This document shows positions 9,194 through 20,760 of a stretch of DNA of 64,000 nt, one piece after another (position 1 is the first letter of the stretch; the number at the start of each line of letters is the position of its first letter). The notes beneath the pieces are model-generated. The model made no database searches, had not been told where the DNA came from, and saw only the letters and a list, made by a program, of their open reading frames with translations. Position numbers and translations under genes: made by a program. This DNA is from Desulfovibrio sp. (GTDB lineage Bacteria; Desulfobacterota; Desulfovibrionia; Desulfovibrionales; Desulfovibrionaceae), in NCBI RefSeq assembly GCF_009712225.1, contig NZ_WASP01000006.1:124001-188000 (forward strand), in the 5' to 3' direction.

Positions 9194-9976
9194 ATGATCG
9201 GGGCATTTACGGCACTGGCCTCTCAATTTCCGCCGCCGGAATCAGCCCGTGACGACGGTCTGCTGTGCATGGGGGGCGACCTGCGGCCAGAACGCCTGAT
9301 CGCAGCCTATAGCCGTGGAATTTTTCCCTGGTATTCGCAGGGGGTACCCATTCTCTGGTGGTCGCCCGATCCCCGCTGCGTCATGCCTCTTGAAGGCTTT
9401 CGCCTGCCTGCGCGCAGCGCCCGCAAGCTGCGCCTTCACCCCTTTGAGCTGACCCACAATGCCGCCTTTGGTCGGGTTATACGCGCCTGCGCCAAGCCGC
9501 GCGACAAGGAAGGTGGAACCTGGATCATCGACGACATGATGCGCGCCTACGAAGACCTGCACGCTCTGGGCTATGCCCACTCCGTAGAGGCATGGTACGA
9601 CGGCGAGCTGGTGGGCGGGCTGTACGGCGTGGCACTGGGCCGGGCCTTTTTTGGCGAGTCCATGTTTCACACCATGTCGGAAGCTTCGCGTGCGGCACTG
9701 GCCGGGCTGGTGGCCCTGTTGCGCCAGCGCGGGGCGTCGCTGCTTGATTGCCAGCAGGAAACGCCGCACATCATGCGCATGGGCGGGGTAATGCTGCCGC
9801 GTGCTGTTTTTCAGGCCGAGCTTGCCCGGGCATTGGCCCCGCAAACGCAAACAGGCGCTGCGCATGTGTGCGCAACGCCTGAAATGGCTGGAAACAATGA
9901 GCCGTTTCCCTGGCTGCCCTGGGGGCTCGTGTACAGCTATTCGCCGTCAGACGGCTTTTGGCTGGCCAGATCGTAA
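9194..9976 (+). CDS. aat: Leucyl/phenylalanyl-tRNA-protein transferase
   Basis: Transfers Leu or Phe from tRNA to proteins with N-terminal Arg or Lys, creating the primary degron read by ClpS. The ATG at 9194 is preceded by AAAGGA (9185-9190) and is preferred over an in-frame TTG at 9176. Family blocks are clear: GLLCMGGDL, YSRGIFPWYSQGVPILWWSPDPR, the GGLYGVALGRAFFGESMF catalytic block and DCQQETPHIMRMGG. The 260 residues are somewhat longer than E. coli Aat. The gene lies 128 bases after clpA. Its last 40 bases overlap the convergent gene on the other strand. Confidence 0.96.
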   Translation: MIGAFTALASQFPPPESARDDGLLCMGGDLRPERLIAAYSRGIFPWYSQGVPILWWSPDPRCVMPLEGFRLPARSARKLRLHPFELTHNAAFGRVIRACAKPRDKEGGTWIIDDMMRAYEDLHALGYAHSVEAWYDGELVGGLYGVALGRAFFGESMFHTMSEASRAALAGLVALLRQRGASLLDCQQETPHIMRMGGVMLPRAVFQAELARALAPQTQTGAAHVCATPEMAGNNEPFPWLPWGLVYSYSPSDGFWLARS

Positions 9977-10431
9977 AAACCCTGGGCAGGAAAGGACAGC
10001 GGATAGTCGCGCACCGCGTCAAAGCGGATAAAGCCCGTTGTCTTGCCTTCGCCAATACCGGCCAGAGGCGCAACGCCAAAGGGTACGGGCAGGTCGAGCG
10101 GGCAGACCGTGATTTTTTCAATCTGGTCGGCGTAGCGCTTTTCAAGGTATTCAACCAGCTCGTGGCTTTCTTCGGCGGTGAAGGATTCAAGCACACAGCG
10201 CAGCGCGGCTTCTTCGGTGGCGCCCTGCAGCACTTCAGCAGGAACAGAAGGATCAACGGGGGCCACAAGGCCAAGGCCCTTGATGGCTTCCAGTTCTTCG
10301 TCGGTTCCACCGGGGCGGAAAATCTGCACATCCACGTGGCGGCAACCCTTGAAGGTGCTGAGTGTGGCGGCCACAATGAAAACACGGTCGATGGGCAGAT
10401 CTATCTGAGAAGGTACAAAGATTTTTTCCAT
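9937..10431 (-). CDS. Hypothetical protein (164 aa), convergent with aat
   Basis: Starts MEKIFVPSQIDLPIDRVFIV. A cytoplasmic, acidic protein with alternating strand/helix regions (VDVQIFRPGGTDEELEAI, ADQIEKITVCPLDLPVPFGVAPL). No catalytic motif or membrane segment is seen. The reading frame is on the opposite strand to its neighbours and its 3' end overlaps aat tail-to-tail by 40 bases. Its start lies 57 bases from the divergent uvrB start, so the two promoters must share this short gap. I do not recognise the family. Confidence 0.75.
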   Translation of the reverse strand: MEKIFVPSQIDLPIDRVFIVAATLSTFKGCRHVDVQIFRPGGTDEELEAIKGLGLVAPVDPSVPAEVLQGATEEAALRCVLESFTAEESHELVEYLEKRYADQIEKITVCPLDLPVPFGVAPLAGIGEGKTTGFIRFDAVRDYPLSFPAQGFYDLASQKPSDGE

Positions 10432-10488
10432 GGCAATTCCCGTTCGTTATTGATGTAATTCTGTCCTCTTACTCCAAAACGCAATATT

Positions 10489-12525
10489 ATGGAAGATAAT
10501 CAGGTCATCCCTTTCAGCCTTGAAACGGCATACACGCCCACGGGCGACCAGCCCACGGCCATCGACGCCCTTGTGGACAATATTGAGGCCGGTGTTCCGG
10601 CCCAGGTTCTGCTGGGCGTTACCGGCTCTGGCAAAACATTCAGCATGGCCAATGTCATTGCCCGCTGCAACCGTCCGGCTCTGGTGCTTGCGCCCAACAA
10701 AACGCTGGCGGCCCAGCTGTACGGCGAGTTCCGCGAGCTGTTTCCGCGCAATGCCGTGGAATATTTTGTCAGTTATTACGACTATTATCAGCCAGAGGCT
10801 TATGTTCCCGCCTCTGACACCTATATTGAAAAAGATTCGTCCATCAACGACAACATCGACAAACTGCGCCACGCCGCCACCCACGCCCTGCTGACCCGGC
10901 GTGACGTGATCATTGTGGCCTCGGTTTCGTGCATCTACGGCCTTGGTTCGCCAGAATACTACGCCAAGATGGTCATTCCCGTTGAGGTGGGCCAGCACTT
11001 TCCCATGGACAAGCTCATCACCCGGCTGGTTGAAGTGCACTACGAGCGTAACGACTACGACTTTCACCGTGGCACGTTTCGCGTGCGGGGCGACGCGCTC
11101 GAGATCATTCCCGCTTACCACCACGAGCGGGCGCTGCGGCTGGAATTTTTTGGCGACGACATCGACCTCATGCGCGAAATCGACCCTCTCACGGGTGAGG
11201 TTCTGGCCGATGTGAGCAAAACCGTGCTGTATCCGGCCAGCCACTTTGTGTCGGCACAGGACAACCTCAAGCGTGCTGCCAGCGACATACGCGACGAACT
11301 GGCCGAGCGGCTTGTGTATTTCAAGGAGCACGGCCAGCTTGTGGAGGCCCAGCGCATAGAGCAACGCACACAGCTTGATCTTGAAATGATTGAAGAACTT
11401 GGCTATTGCAACGGCATAGAAAACTACACCCGCCATCTCGATGGGCGCAAACCGGGCGAGCCGCCCTCGTGTCTGCTCAACTACTTTCCCAAAGATTTTC
11501 TGCTTTTTGTGGACGAATCGCACATCACCATTCCGCAGGTTGGCGGCATGTACAAGGGCGACCGCTCGCGTAAGCAGACTCTTGTGGACTACGGTTTTCG
11601 CCTGCCTTCGGCTCTGGATAACCGCCCCCTGCAGTTCAACGAATTTACAGACCTGCTCAATCAGGTGGTGTACGTGTCGGCCACGCCGGGCAAGTACGAG
11701 CTGGATCAGGCGCAGGGCATTGTGGCAGAGCAGATCATCCGGCCCACGGGGCTGGTTGACCCGATGGTAGAGGTGCGCCCCACCAAGGGGCAGATGGAAA
11801 ACCTGCTGGGTGAATGCCGGGGCAAGATCACGCTGGGCGAGAGGGTGCTTGTCACCACACTTACCAAACGCATGGCGGAAGACCTCACCGAATACTGCTG
11901 CAACATGGGGGTGCGGGCGCGCTACCTGCATTCGGATATTGATACGCTCGAGCGCATGCAGATCATCCGCGCCTTGCGGCTTGGGGAATTTGACGTACTG
12001 GTGGGCATCAACCTGTTGCGCGAGGGGCTTGATATCCCCGAGGTTTCGCTGGTCTGTATTCTGGACGCTGACAAGGAGGGCTTTTTGCGCTCCACGGGTT
12101 CGCTAATCCAGACATTTGGCCGCGCCGCCCGTAACGCGCAGGGCAAGGTTATTCTGTACGCCGACAAGATTACCGACTCCATGCGTGCCGCCATGGGCGA
12201 AACCGAGCGCCGCCGCGCCAAGCAGTCGGCCTACAACGAGGAGCATGGCATCACCCCCACCAGCACCCGCAAGAGCCTTGAATCTCCGCTGGATAGCCTG
12301 TATGTGGAGGATGGCGGAGGCCGTGGGCGCGGCAAGGGCAAGGGCAAGGGTAAACAGCGCGAGGCCGACGCCGTGCCGCTCACAGCCGAAGATACCGCTG
12401 TTCTTGTTGCCAAGCTTGAAAAAGAAATGCGGCAGGCCGCGCGCGATCTGGAATTTGAACAGGCCGCCGAACTGCGTGACCGTATCCGCATTTTGCGGGC
12501 CAGACTTATCGCCATGCCCGACTAG
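10489..12525 (+). CDS. uvrB: Excinuclease ABC subunit B
   Basis: The damage-verifying helicase-like subunit of nucleotide excision repair. Walker [10 protein letters not shown] is near residue 45. The DNA-clamping beta-hairpin region is [16 protein letters not shown], helicase motif VI is [14 protein letters not shown], and the C-terminal UVR coiled coil ([22 protein letters not shown]) recruits UvrC. The 678 residues match the family. An odd glycine/lysine/arginine linker ([13 protein letters not shown], about residues 610-622) sits between the helicase core and the UVR motif. No LexA-like box is obvious in the 57-base gap upstream. ligA follows after 75 bases. Confidence 0.98.
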   Translation: MEDNQVIPFSLETAYTPTGDQPTAIDALVDNIEAGVPAQVLLGVTGSGKTFSMANVIARCNRPALVLAPNKTLAAQLYGEFRELFPRNAVEYFVSYYDYYQPEAYVPASDTYIEKDSSINDNIDKLRHAATHALLTRRDVIIVASVSCIYGLGSPEYYAKMVIPVEVGQHFPMDKLITRLVEVHYERNDYDFHRGTFRVRGDALEIIPAYHHERALRLEFFGDDIDLMREIDPLTGEVLADVSKTVLYPASHFVSAQDNLKRAASDIRDELAERLVYFKEHGQLVEAQRIEQRTQLDLEMIEELGYCNGIENYTRHLDGRKPGEPPSCLLNYFPKDFLLFVDESHITIPQVGGMYKGDRSRKQTLVDYGFRLPSALDNRPLQFNEFTDLLNQVVYVSATPGKYELDQAQGIVAEQIIRPTGLVDPMVEVRPTKGQMENLLGECRGKITLGERVLVTTLTKRMAEDLTEYCCNMGVRARYLHSDIDTLERMQIIRALRLGEFDVLVGINLLREGLDIPEVSLVCILDADKEGFLRSTGSLIQTFGRAARNAQGKVILYADKITDSMRAAMGETERRRAKQSAYNEEHGITPTSTRKSLESPLDSLYVEDGGGRGRGKGKGKGKQREADAVPLTAEDTAVLVAKLEKEMRQAARDLEFEQAAELRDRIRILRARLIAMPD

Positions 12526-12546
12526 ACCGGGGCGCTTGCCCGGTGA

Positions 12547-14730
<2,184 letters not shown>

Positions 14731-14746
14731 CGGAAACGGAGAAGCT

Positions 14747-15535
14747 ATGAGCACTTCAATTATCGTGGTTGGGGCAAGCGGTCGCATGGGCAAGACCATC
14801 AGCGGGCTTGTGGAAGCCGACCCGCAGTTTACCCTTGCCGGACTGGTGGACAGCCCGGAGCGCATTGGCGCTCTTGCGGGTGTAGCCTGTCCTGTTTCCG
14901 ACAGCCTTGCGGCTCTGCTGCCCAAGGTTCCGGGCGCGGTGGTCATTGATTTCACGGCCCCCTCGGTGAGCCTGCAGTCGGCCAAGGCCGTGGCACAGAC
15001 CGGCAACGCCCTTGTTATCGGCACCACTGGCTTTACCGATGCGGAAAAAGACGAACTGCGCGCTCTGGCCATGCGGGCTCCCATTTTCTGGGCTTCGAAC
15101 ATGAGCATCGGCGTAAACGTGCTGCTCAATATTCTGCCCCAGCTCACCAGAGCTCTTGGTGAAGATTACGACATTGAAATGGTTGAGCTGCACCACAACC
15201 GCAAAAAGGACAGCCCCAGCGGTACGGCCCTGACCCTTGGCGAATGCCTTGCCGAAGCCCGCGACTGGAAGCTCAACGATGTGCGCTGCTCTGCCCGTGA
15301 CGGTATCATTGGCGCGCGCCCCAAGGAAGAAATTGGCATTCAGGCCATCCGAGGCGGCGATGTGGTTGGCGTACACACCGTGTACTTTATGGGGCCGGGA
15401 GAACGCATTGAAGTAACCCATCAGGCCCACTCGCGTGAGAACTTTGCGCGCGGCGCCATCCGCGCTGCTGGCTGGATGGCAGGGCAGAAGCCCGGCAAGC
15501 TCTACAGCATGCAGGATGTGATCAAGGACATTTAA
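14747..15535 (+). CDS. dapB: 4-hydroxy-tetrahydrodipicolinate reductase
   Basis: The NAD(P)H-dependent step of lysine and diaminopimelate synthesis. The start at 14747 has GGAG just upstream. The N-terminal Rossmann motif is VVGASGRMGK. The catalytic signature is HHNRKKDSPSGTA, with the acid/base histidines at 149-150, the lysine after them and the substrate-binding SGTA. The end (GARPKEEIGIQAIRGGDVVGVHTV) is typical. Length is 262, within family range. It is the last gene of the uvrB-ligA-dapB run and is followed by a strong terminator. lysC of the same pathway lies at the far right of the window. Confidence 0.97.
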   Translation: MSTSIIVVGASGRMGKTISGLVEADPQFTLAGLVDSPERIGALAGVACPVSDSLAALLPKVPGAVVIDFTAPSVSLQSAKAVAQTGNALVIGTTGFTDAEKDELRALAMRAPIFWASNMSIGVNVLLNILPQLTRALGEDYDIEMVELHHNRKKDSPSGTALTLGECLAEARDWKLNDVRCSARDGIIGARPKEEIGIQAIRGGDVVGVHTVYFMGPGERIEVTHQAHSRENFARGAIRAAGWMAGQKPGKLYSMQDVIKDI

Positions 15536-15591
15536 CGGCAGGGTAGAAGGGCTTGCAGCTCTGCAACCTGCTTGTTGAACCGCACATATCA

Positions 15592-15652
15592 GGGCCCGTT
15601 TTCTTCTGGTGCTGCACATGACGCACGGGAAGAAAACGGACCCTTGCTTTTT
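15592..15652 (+). terminator. Rho-independent terminator of the uvrB-ligA-dapB run
   Basis: A 15-base hairpin: arms 15592-15606 and 15629-15643 pair with a single mismatch (C15595 against A15640), followed by TTGCTTTTT. Confidence 0.75.
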
Positions 15653-15685
15653 AAAGCCAGGTGCCTGCAGCCAGAATGATGCTGC

Positions 15686-15717
15686 AAAAAGCCCCGGCGC
15701 GATAACCGCACCGGGGC
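15686..15717 (-). terminator. Rho-independent terminator of the chemoreceptor gene
   Basis: Read on the minus strand, GCCCCGG (15717-15711) pairs with CCGGGGC (15697-15691), followed by TTTTT (15690-15686). Confidence 0.75.
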
Positions 15718-15778
15718 CTTGGCAACTACGTATGGGGCTGGCTGGCTTGCAGCCATGCCCGCGCCTGAGCGTACAAGG

Positions 15779-18094
15779 TTACGAAACCATCTGGGCGATG
15801 AGCTTCTTGAGTTCCTGCGCCTGCTTTGCAAGCTCGGTAACAGCAGCCGCAGAGTGGGCCATGGCAGAAGAAGTCTCGGCACTGATGGTGTTGATCTGCT
15901 CGATGGAACGGTTGATCTCGTCGCTGGTGGCCGACTGCTCTTCGGCGGCTGCGGCGATGGAATGGGCCTGATCCGCAGCCTGATCAACCAGCACCACGAT
16001 TTCGGAAAGGGCCGCGCCAGAGGTGCCCGCAAGCTCGGTGGTCTGCTCGATGGTGTTGACCGTGCTGTTGACCTTATCAATGTTCTGCGATGTGCCGCTC
16101 TGTATGCCCTGAATTGCAGAGCCAACCTCGCGGGTCGCCTGCATGGTCTTTTCTGCCAGTTTGCGCACTTCGTCGGCTACCACGGCAAAGCCGCGTCCGG
16201 CTTCGCCAGCCCGTGCCGCTTCAATGGCCGCGTTGAGGGCCAGCAGGTTGGTCTGGTCGGCAATGTCTGAAATAACGGTCATGATCTGGCCGATGCTCTG
16301 GGCCTGATCGCCCAGCGAAGCCATGCCACTTTTGAGCGCCAGAGCCTGATCGTGCAGCTGATTTATGCCCAGCACCACCTTGTTGACCACATCCGCACCG
16401 TGCTCTGCCTTGCGCTTGGCGTCGGTTGTGGTGTCTGAAGCGCCGCCAGCGTTGCGTGCCACTTCAAGCACAGAGACATTCATCTGTTCCATGGCCGTGG
16501 CCGTTTCAGAAACGCGCTGTGTCTGCTGGTCGGCTCCACGGCTGGCCTGCTCCACCTGCGTGGAAAGTTCTTCTGTAGCGGTGGAAAGCCGGTCGGCAAT
16601 GGTATTGGCATTCTGTGCGATCTGGGCAACCGTATCGCGTTGTTGTTCAATGGTGAGCTGCTGCTTTTTGATTTCCGTCAGGTCAAACACCAGGGTCATT
16701 GCGCCCACCACTTTTCCGTCCAGATCGTGAATGAGCGAAGCGTCGATGCGCAGATACCTGTGTACGCCGTCAGAGAAGGTCATATCTGTTTCAATGCCGT
16801 GCGCGTTTGTTCCTTCTGCAAGGCATTTGTGGCAGACGGTGCGCCTGCTGGGATCACCGTAGAAAAATTCGGCAGAGGGCATGCCAAGGGCGTCTTTGGC
16901 GGGGCGCTTGAAGCCCACCAGCTTGAGCATGGCTTCATTCACGTAGGTAATGTTGACCTCCGTATCCACAACAAGGGTAGGGAAGGTAATGCCCTGCAAC
17001 ACGCCGTCTGCAAAGCCAAGACGGTTTTTAAGCACCTCTGTGGTTTCCTTGAAGTTGCCAGCAAGTTCCGCCAGTTCAAAACTGAAATTGCCAGCAAGCG
17101 AAGCCTTGAAATTTCCATGCGCAATCTGCGCACTGTAATCCATGATATTTTTAAGAGGGCTGGTAATAACACGACGCACCATAAAGATGATGCTGCCAAG
17201 AAGCACAATAAAAATACATGCGGCAAGGGCAATAAGAACATTGCGTTGCGCAAGCGCATCGCTGGCAAGATCGTCTTCAAAGGCAGAAATGCAGACAATC
17301 CAGCCTGTTTTTTCAATAGTGCTGAATACAAGTACCTTGCGTCTGCCCTTGAAATCATAATCAAAAGAGCCTTGTTTCATTTTGAGCGCCTTGAGCACAA
17401 AATCCATTGTGCTGGCATCGCTCATGTACATATCTGGGCTGGGGTGGGCTATAACACGGCCATTGGCGTCAATGATGAATGCGTAACCGTTATCCGCAAC
17501 CTTGATGTTGTTAACATGGCTTTTTACATAGTCATTCCAGTTGATCGTGACACAAACAGCGCCAATGGGCTTGCCGTCATCACCGAGAACTGGAGTTGCA
17601 AGTGCAAATACTTCTTTTTTGGTTGTTTTTGAAACTATAATGTTTGGATCAATGGCGTCTTTGCCTTGCATGGCAGTTTTAAAATATTCTCTTTCGCCGT
17701 AATTGTTACCAATGAAAGATTCTCCTGCACTTGATGCGCCAGATACGGCAATACCCTTGCTGTTTAATACAAAAAGCGAATTAACGCCCTTGTATTCCTT
17801 GATAAGGGATTTGATAAGAACGTCCATTTCTCCACTGGCACCCTCTATGGCGCTTTGCGCCTGTCCGCTTTGCGCAGGAACTTTGAGCATGCTCAGGTTG
17901 GAAGCAATCAGGTCGTTAACGTTGGCAATAAGGCCGCTGTTTATGAGCTTCATGCCATCAACGGACGTTTCATTGATGATGTTGTATGAAGATTTGCCAA
18001 CATAAATGACAAGAATAGAAACACCAGTAAGTAAAACTATGCTTATAATTGCAGCAAGTGCTGAGTTTACGCTTTTGAAAGAAAGGCGTGGCAT
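15779..18094 (-). CDS. Methyl-accepting chemotaxis protein with Cache, HAMP and PAS domains
   Basis: A membrane chemoreceptor of 771 residues. A first membrane helix is at about 8-30 and a periplasmic Cache domain follows ([18 protein letters not shown] near 150). The second helix near 290-312 leads into HAMP ([23 protein letters not shown]). A cytoplasmic PAS domain carries a Cys-x-x-Cys pair (CHKC), and the signalling hairpin ends in the tip [26 protein letters not shown]. There is no C-terminal CheR-binding pentapeptide. GGAGG precedes the ATG. The PAS cysteines could bind a cofactor or sense redox; that is inference. No che genes are adjacent. Confidence 0.95.
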   Translation of the reverse strand: MPRLSFKSVNSALAAIISIVLLTGVSILVIYVGKSSYNIINETSVDGMKLINSGLIANVNDLIASNLSMLKVPAQSGQAQSAIEGASGEMDVLIKSLIKEYKGVNSLFVLNSKGIAVSGASSAGESFIGNNYGEREYFKTAMQGKDAIDPNIIVSKTTKKEVFALATPVLGDDGKPIGAVCVTINWNDYVKSHVNNIKVADNGYAFIIDANGRVIAHPSPDMYMSDASTMDFVLKALKMKQGSFDYDFKGRRKVLVFSTIEKTGWIVCISAFEDDLASDALAQRNVLIALAACIFIVLLGSIIFMVRRVITSPLKNIMDYSAQIAHGNFKASLAGNFSFELAELAGNFKETTEVLKNRLGFADGVLQGITFPTLVVDTEVNITYVNEAMLKLVGFKRPAKDALGMPSAEFFYGDPSRRTVCHKCLAEGTNAHGIETDMTFSDGVHRYLRIDASLIHDLDGKVVGAMTLVFDLTEIKKQQLTIEQQRDTVAQIAQNANTIADRLSTATEELSTQVEQASRGADQQTQRVSETATAMEQMNVSVLEVARNAGGASDTTTDAKRKAEHGADVVNKVVLGINQLHDQALALKSGMASLGDQAQSIGQIMTVISDIADQTNLLALNAAIEAARAGEAGRGFAVVADEVRKLAEKTMQATREVGSAIQGIQSGTSQNIDKVNSTVNTIEQTTELAGTSGAALSEIVVLVDQAADQAHSIAAAAEEQSATSDEINRSIEQINTISAETSSAMAHSAAAVTELAKQAQELKKLIAQMVS

Positions 18095-18147
18095 AATGTC
18101 CTCCAGTCAGCGTGGGCTACCAGGCTAGTTTGAGAGTCTTTTAACGG

Positions 18148-18164
18148 ATGTTAAAAAATAACAT
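18148..18164. promoter_or_regulatory. Palindrome upstream of the chemoreceptor gene
   Basis: ATGTTA and TAACAT separated by five A residues, 54 bases upstream of the start codon in an AT-rich gap. Possible operator; no regulator identified. Confidence 0.25.
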
Positions 18165-18350
18165 GCCGATAAACAAGCATGGAGGAAAAACAAATTGTAT
18201 TGTTTTTGTAAATAATATTATCGTCAAAACAAATATATACTTTATATTGTTTGTAGTAAAAAATTATTGAAAATAATATTTTACGTCAAGTAATCAAATG
18301 ATTTTTATTGTAATGTTATTATTAATGGTTATTGAAGTTGTTTTAATGCG

Positions 18351-19271
18351 TTATCTTCTGCTCAATATGGCCACTGCACCCAGAATAAGAGTGCCGCCAA
18401 GAACAGTGCCGAGGCCAGGCCTGTCGGCAAAAAGCAACCAGGCAACAAGAATGGCGTAGACTGGTTCAAGCGTAATGATAATGGCGGCCTGTCGGGCTTT
18501 AAGGGCCGTAAGGCTGCTAACGTACAGGCTGTAGGCAAGGGCCGTGCACAGCAGGCCAAGGCAGGTAATCCACAGCCAGTCAAGCGGGGCAAGGACCACA
18601 AGGTCGGTTGCGGCAAAAGGCAGCAGGCACACGATGATGACCACATTTTGCCACCAGCAGGTATGCATGCCAGACATGCCGCCGGCAAAATGCCGGTTGG
18701 CTATGGCTACGAGGCCATACACACCGGCAGATGCAATGCCCCACAACAGGCCATGGGTAGCGGTGTCGGTCAGGGAAAATGACGGCGTAAGGCATACAAG
18801 CCCAAGGGTGACCATTGCAATACACTGCAGTTCGCGCGAGCTTGGACGCTCACGGTAGGCAATAGCTTCAAAAATTGCCGTAAATACAGGAAAACAGGCA
18901 AACCCAAGCGTGCCCACAGCCACGCCACCCAGTTTTATGCCCATAAAAAATGTCACAAAGTGTGCTGTAAGCAGTACACCACTTATACCAAGGCCCACAA
19001 CATCGCGCAGATTAACATTTTTCCACGGCGGATTGCGCTGCATGAGGCAAATGCCGCCCAGCGCCGCAACTGCAACCAAGGCTCTGCCGCACACAAGATC
19101 AATGGCGGAGCACTGGCACAGTTTGCCAAAAATGCCTGATATGCCAAACAGTACTGTTGCGATGTGCATGCGTATGAGGGCAGAGCGAACAGCACCACCC
19201 TGCGTTTTGTTTTTTTCGCAAACTGTGGCATTGTTCTGGCAAGAATGCTCCGCCTGATTGGCTGGCTGCAT
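18351..19271 (-). CDS. DMT-superfamily (EamA) transporter
   Basis: A 306-residue membrane protein with about ten hydrophobic segments in two EamA halves. The first half begins MHIATVLFGISGIFGKL and the second GLLWGIASAGVYGLVAIANR. It ends with the typical LEPVYAILVAWLLFADRPGLGTVLGGTLILGAV block. AAGGAG precedes the ATG. Such carriers export amino acids, metabolites or drugs; nothing here indicates the substrate. The first 30 residues are hydrophilic and unusually cysteine- and asparagine-rich for the family. It is a lone gene between AT-rich gaps. Confidence 0.88.
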   Translation of the reverse strand: MQPANQAEHSCQNNATVCEKNKTQGGAVRSALIRMHIATVLFGISGIFGKLCQCSAIDLVCGRALVAVAALGGICLMQRNPPWKNVNLRDVVGLGISGVLLTAHFVTFFMGIKLGGVAVGTLGFACFPVFTAIFEAIAYRERPSSRELQCIAMVTLGLVCLTPSFSLTDTATHGLLWGIASAGVYGLVAIANRHFAGGMSGMHTCWWQNVVIIVCLLPFAATDLVVLAPLDWLWITCLGLLCTALAYSLYVSSLTALKARQAAIIITLEPVYAILVAWLLFADRPGLGTVLGGTLILGAVAILSRR

Positions 19272-19543
19272 GTAATCTCCTTGATGGTAGTGGGCTAGTG
19301 GTACTCGGAATGCCTGTCCCCGGCAAGCAGCAAGGTTGTTTAAACATTGCGGTAATAGAGCCGGATGTGCAGTGCTTGCCTGGGGGGTTGCATTATGTCT
19401 GATAACCGTAGAAAATATTTCTGCAAAAAAGTCTAGATTTTATCTTGAAATTTACAGGCGGGTAGTGTAGCGCAGAAAGAAAAGATGGCGTAACACGATG
19501 TTTGGCAAAACTGTGCCAGGCCGCACGCATCATCGGGGGCATC

Positions 19544-19966
19544 ATGCCGCAGGTTGCAGCACGCATTAACGACGATCAGGAACGCTGGCTCAAAGACTAT
19601 TTTCGTACAAAGAGCGCTGGGGCTGAGTTTATTCTTCCCTGGGCCGTTGATACGTTTTTTCGGGCCATTACGGGCATCAAGCACATATTCAGCGCGGCTG
19701 AGCTCAAAACTATTGTGGAAGCCCACAAAGATATGAAGCTTATGCCTGATCACACGCGTCTTTCGTATCTTTTGCTGCGGGTTACCGATGCGTGTGACAT
19801 AAACGGCGTGCATATGCGGCATGGAGCCAGCAAATCGAGCCTTGAAGCCAAAATAAAAAGCCTGGACGACACGCAGGCAACCGCACTGATGGTGTGGGCT
19901 TCTGCCTTCTGGGTAAGCCGCAACTGTTCCGCAGAAAATATGGACGAGTACATCAAGGCCTATTGA
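19544..19966 (+). CDS. Hypothetical protein (140 aa)
   Basis: Start at the in-frame ATG at 19544 (MPQVAARINDDQERWLKDYF), with a GGGGGC stretch upstream; a TTG at 19502 is also possible. The protein is soluble and helical and begins like a ribbon-helix-helix or small DNA-binding region (PQVAARINDDQERWLKDYF), but this is a weak impression. The middle holds LSYLLLRVTDACDINGVHMRHG. No known family is recognised. It lies just before the structured RNA-like element and panD. Confidence 0.6.
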   Translation: MPQVAARINDDQERWLKDYFRTKSAGAEFILPWAVDTFFRAITGIKHIFSAAELKTIVEAHKDMKLMPDHTRLSYLLLRVTDACDINGVHMRHGASKSSLEAKIKSLDDTQATALMVWASAFWVSRNCSAENMDEYIKAY

Positions 19967-19973
19967 TTTTAAT

Positions 19974-20179
19974 TTGCCATCTATTTAGGTTCACAACGCC
20001 TTGGCAGCCCGGAGTGTTGCGACCACACCGGGTTTGCTGCCCTCAGGGGCGGATGTGGGAGTATCAATACGTTGCGCATTAGCTGTGCTGGCCCCGTAGT
20101 GGTCGGCACGGTGAACCACTACAAGATGGCAATTTGGGATTAGGCATATTATTCTGGTCGCGTCAGCGGCCTTTTTTTT
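19974..20179 (+). ncRNA. Candidate structured RNA / regulatory leader before panD
   Basis: No reading frame fits here, yet the stretch is full of pairing. The outer helix is TTGCCATCT (19974-19982) with AGATGGCAA (20124-20132). GGTTCAC (19988-19994) pairs GTGAACC (20111-20117). A hairpin is formed by GGCAG, CCCGG and GTG at 20003-20016 against CAC, CCGGG and CTGCC at 20024-20041. GGGGC (20046-20050) pairs GCCCC (20091-20095). An alternative hairpin GTAGTGGT/ACCACTAC (20096-20103/20115-20122) excludes the second helix. The loop sequence CGACCAC (20020-20026) is complementary to GTGGTCG (20099-20105). Overlapping bases GCGACCA (20019-20025) are complementary to TGGTCGC (20155-20161), which includes the terminator arm. 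It could be a riboswitch-like leader of panD, or a free small RNA such as 6S. I recognise no known family. Confidence 0.45.
20156..20179 (+). terminator. Intrinsic terminator between the structured RNA and panD
   Basis: GGTCGC (20156-20161), loop GTCA, GCGGCC (20166-20171), then eight T. It ends 31 bases before the panD start, so it either ends the RNA or controls read-through into panD. Confidence 0.75.
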
Positions 20180-20210
20180 CGGCGCGGGCAACCGCGCAAG
20201 AGAGAGCATC

Positions 20211-20624
20211 ATGCTGCAAATACTGCGCGCCAAGCTGCACTGCATACGCGTTACCGGGTGTGAGCTGAACTACCACGGTTCTGTTACCCTGGACCCGGAA
20301 CAATGCCGCGAGGCTGGCATCTACCCGCTGGAATTTGTGTATATCTGGAACAAAAGCAACGGCCAGCGCATCTCGACCTATGTCATTTATGGCGAACCGG
20401 GTTCACGTTGCTGCATTCTCAATGGCGCTGCCGCCCGCGCCTGCCAGCGCGGCGATGAGGTTATCATCAGCGCTTACGAGTATGTGGACAGTCCAAAGGA
20501 TCTGTACAGCCGCAAGCCCGTGGTGCTGACCTTCAACGAGGACAACAGCGTGCAGGAACGCCTGCGCTATGTGGTGGACGGTGAAGAACAGGGAGACTTT
20601 GGCTTTCATGTTGAAAGCGAATAA
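20211..20624 (+). CDS. panD: Aspartate 1-decarboxylase
   Basis: Makes beta-alanine for pantothenate and CoA. It is a self-cleaving pyruvoyl enzyme: the motif [10 protein letters not shown] holds the Gly23-Ser24 scission site that generates the pyruvoyl group. LNGAAAR further on matches the family NGAAAR block, and [11 protein letters not shown] is also conserved. The 137 residues fit, with a slightly longer tail. Only a weak AGAGAG Shine-Dalgarno lies before the ATG. No panB or panC is adjacent; the gene stands alone behind an intrinsic terminator and the structured region described above. Confidence 0.93.
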   Translation: MLQILRAKLHCIRVTGCELNYHGSVTLDPEQCREAGIYPLEFVYIWNKSNGQRISTYVIYGEPGSRCCILNGAAARACQRGDEVIISAYEYVDSPKDLYSRKPVVLTFNEDNSVQERLRYVVDGEEQGDFGFHVESE

Positions 20625-20696
20625 TGCTCCTGCTTTGGGAACGCAGCGCGGCCCGCGCGCCTGATCTGCCGTGACAATGAAAACAGGATAGTAATG

Positions 20697-20728
20697 AAAA
20701 AGGAGGCCCCTCAGGAGCCTCCTTTTTT
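20697..20728. terminator. Bidirectional terminator between panD and the J-domain gene
   Basis: AAAAAGGAGGC (20697-20707) pairs with GCCTCCTTTTT (20717-20727) and gives T-runs on both strands, serving the convergent genes. Confidence 0.8.
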
Positions 20729-20760
20729 GCATATAATTGGCGGGCCAAGAATGCCGCGTG

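Noticed and set aside
19967-20155. tRNA, tmRNA or SRP RNA in the structured gap before panD
   Set aside because: No tRNA arms, no tmRNA ends and no SRP apical motif; a 6S-type RNA could not be excluded and is kept as an alternative.
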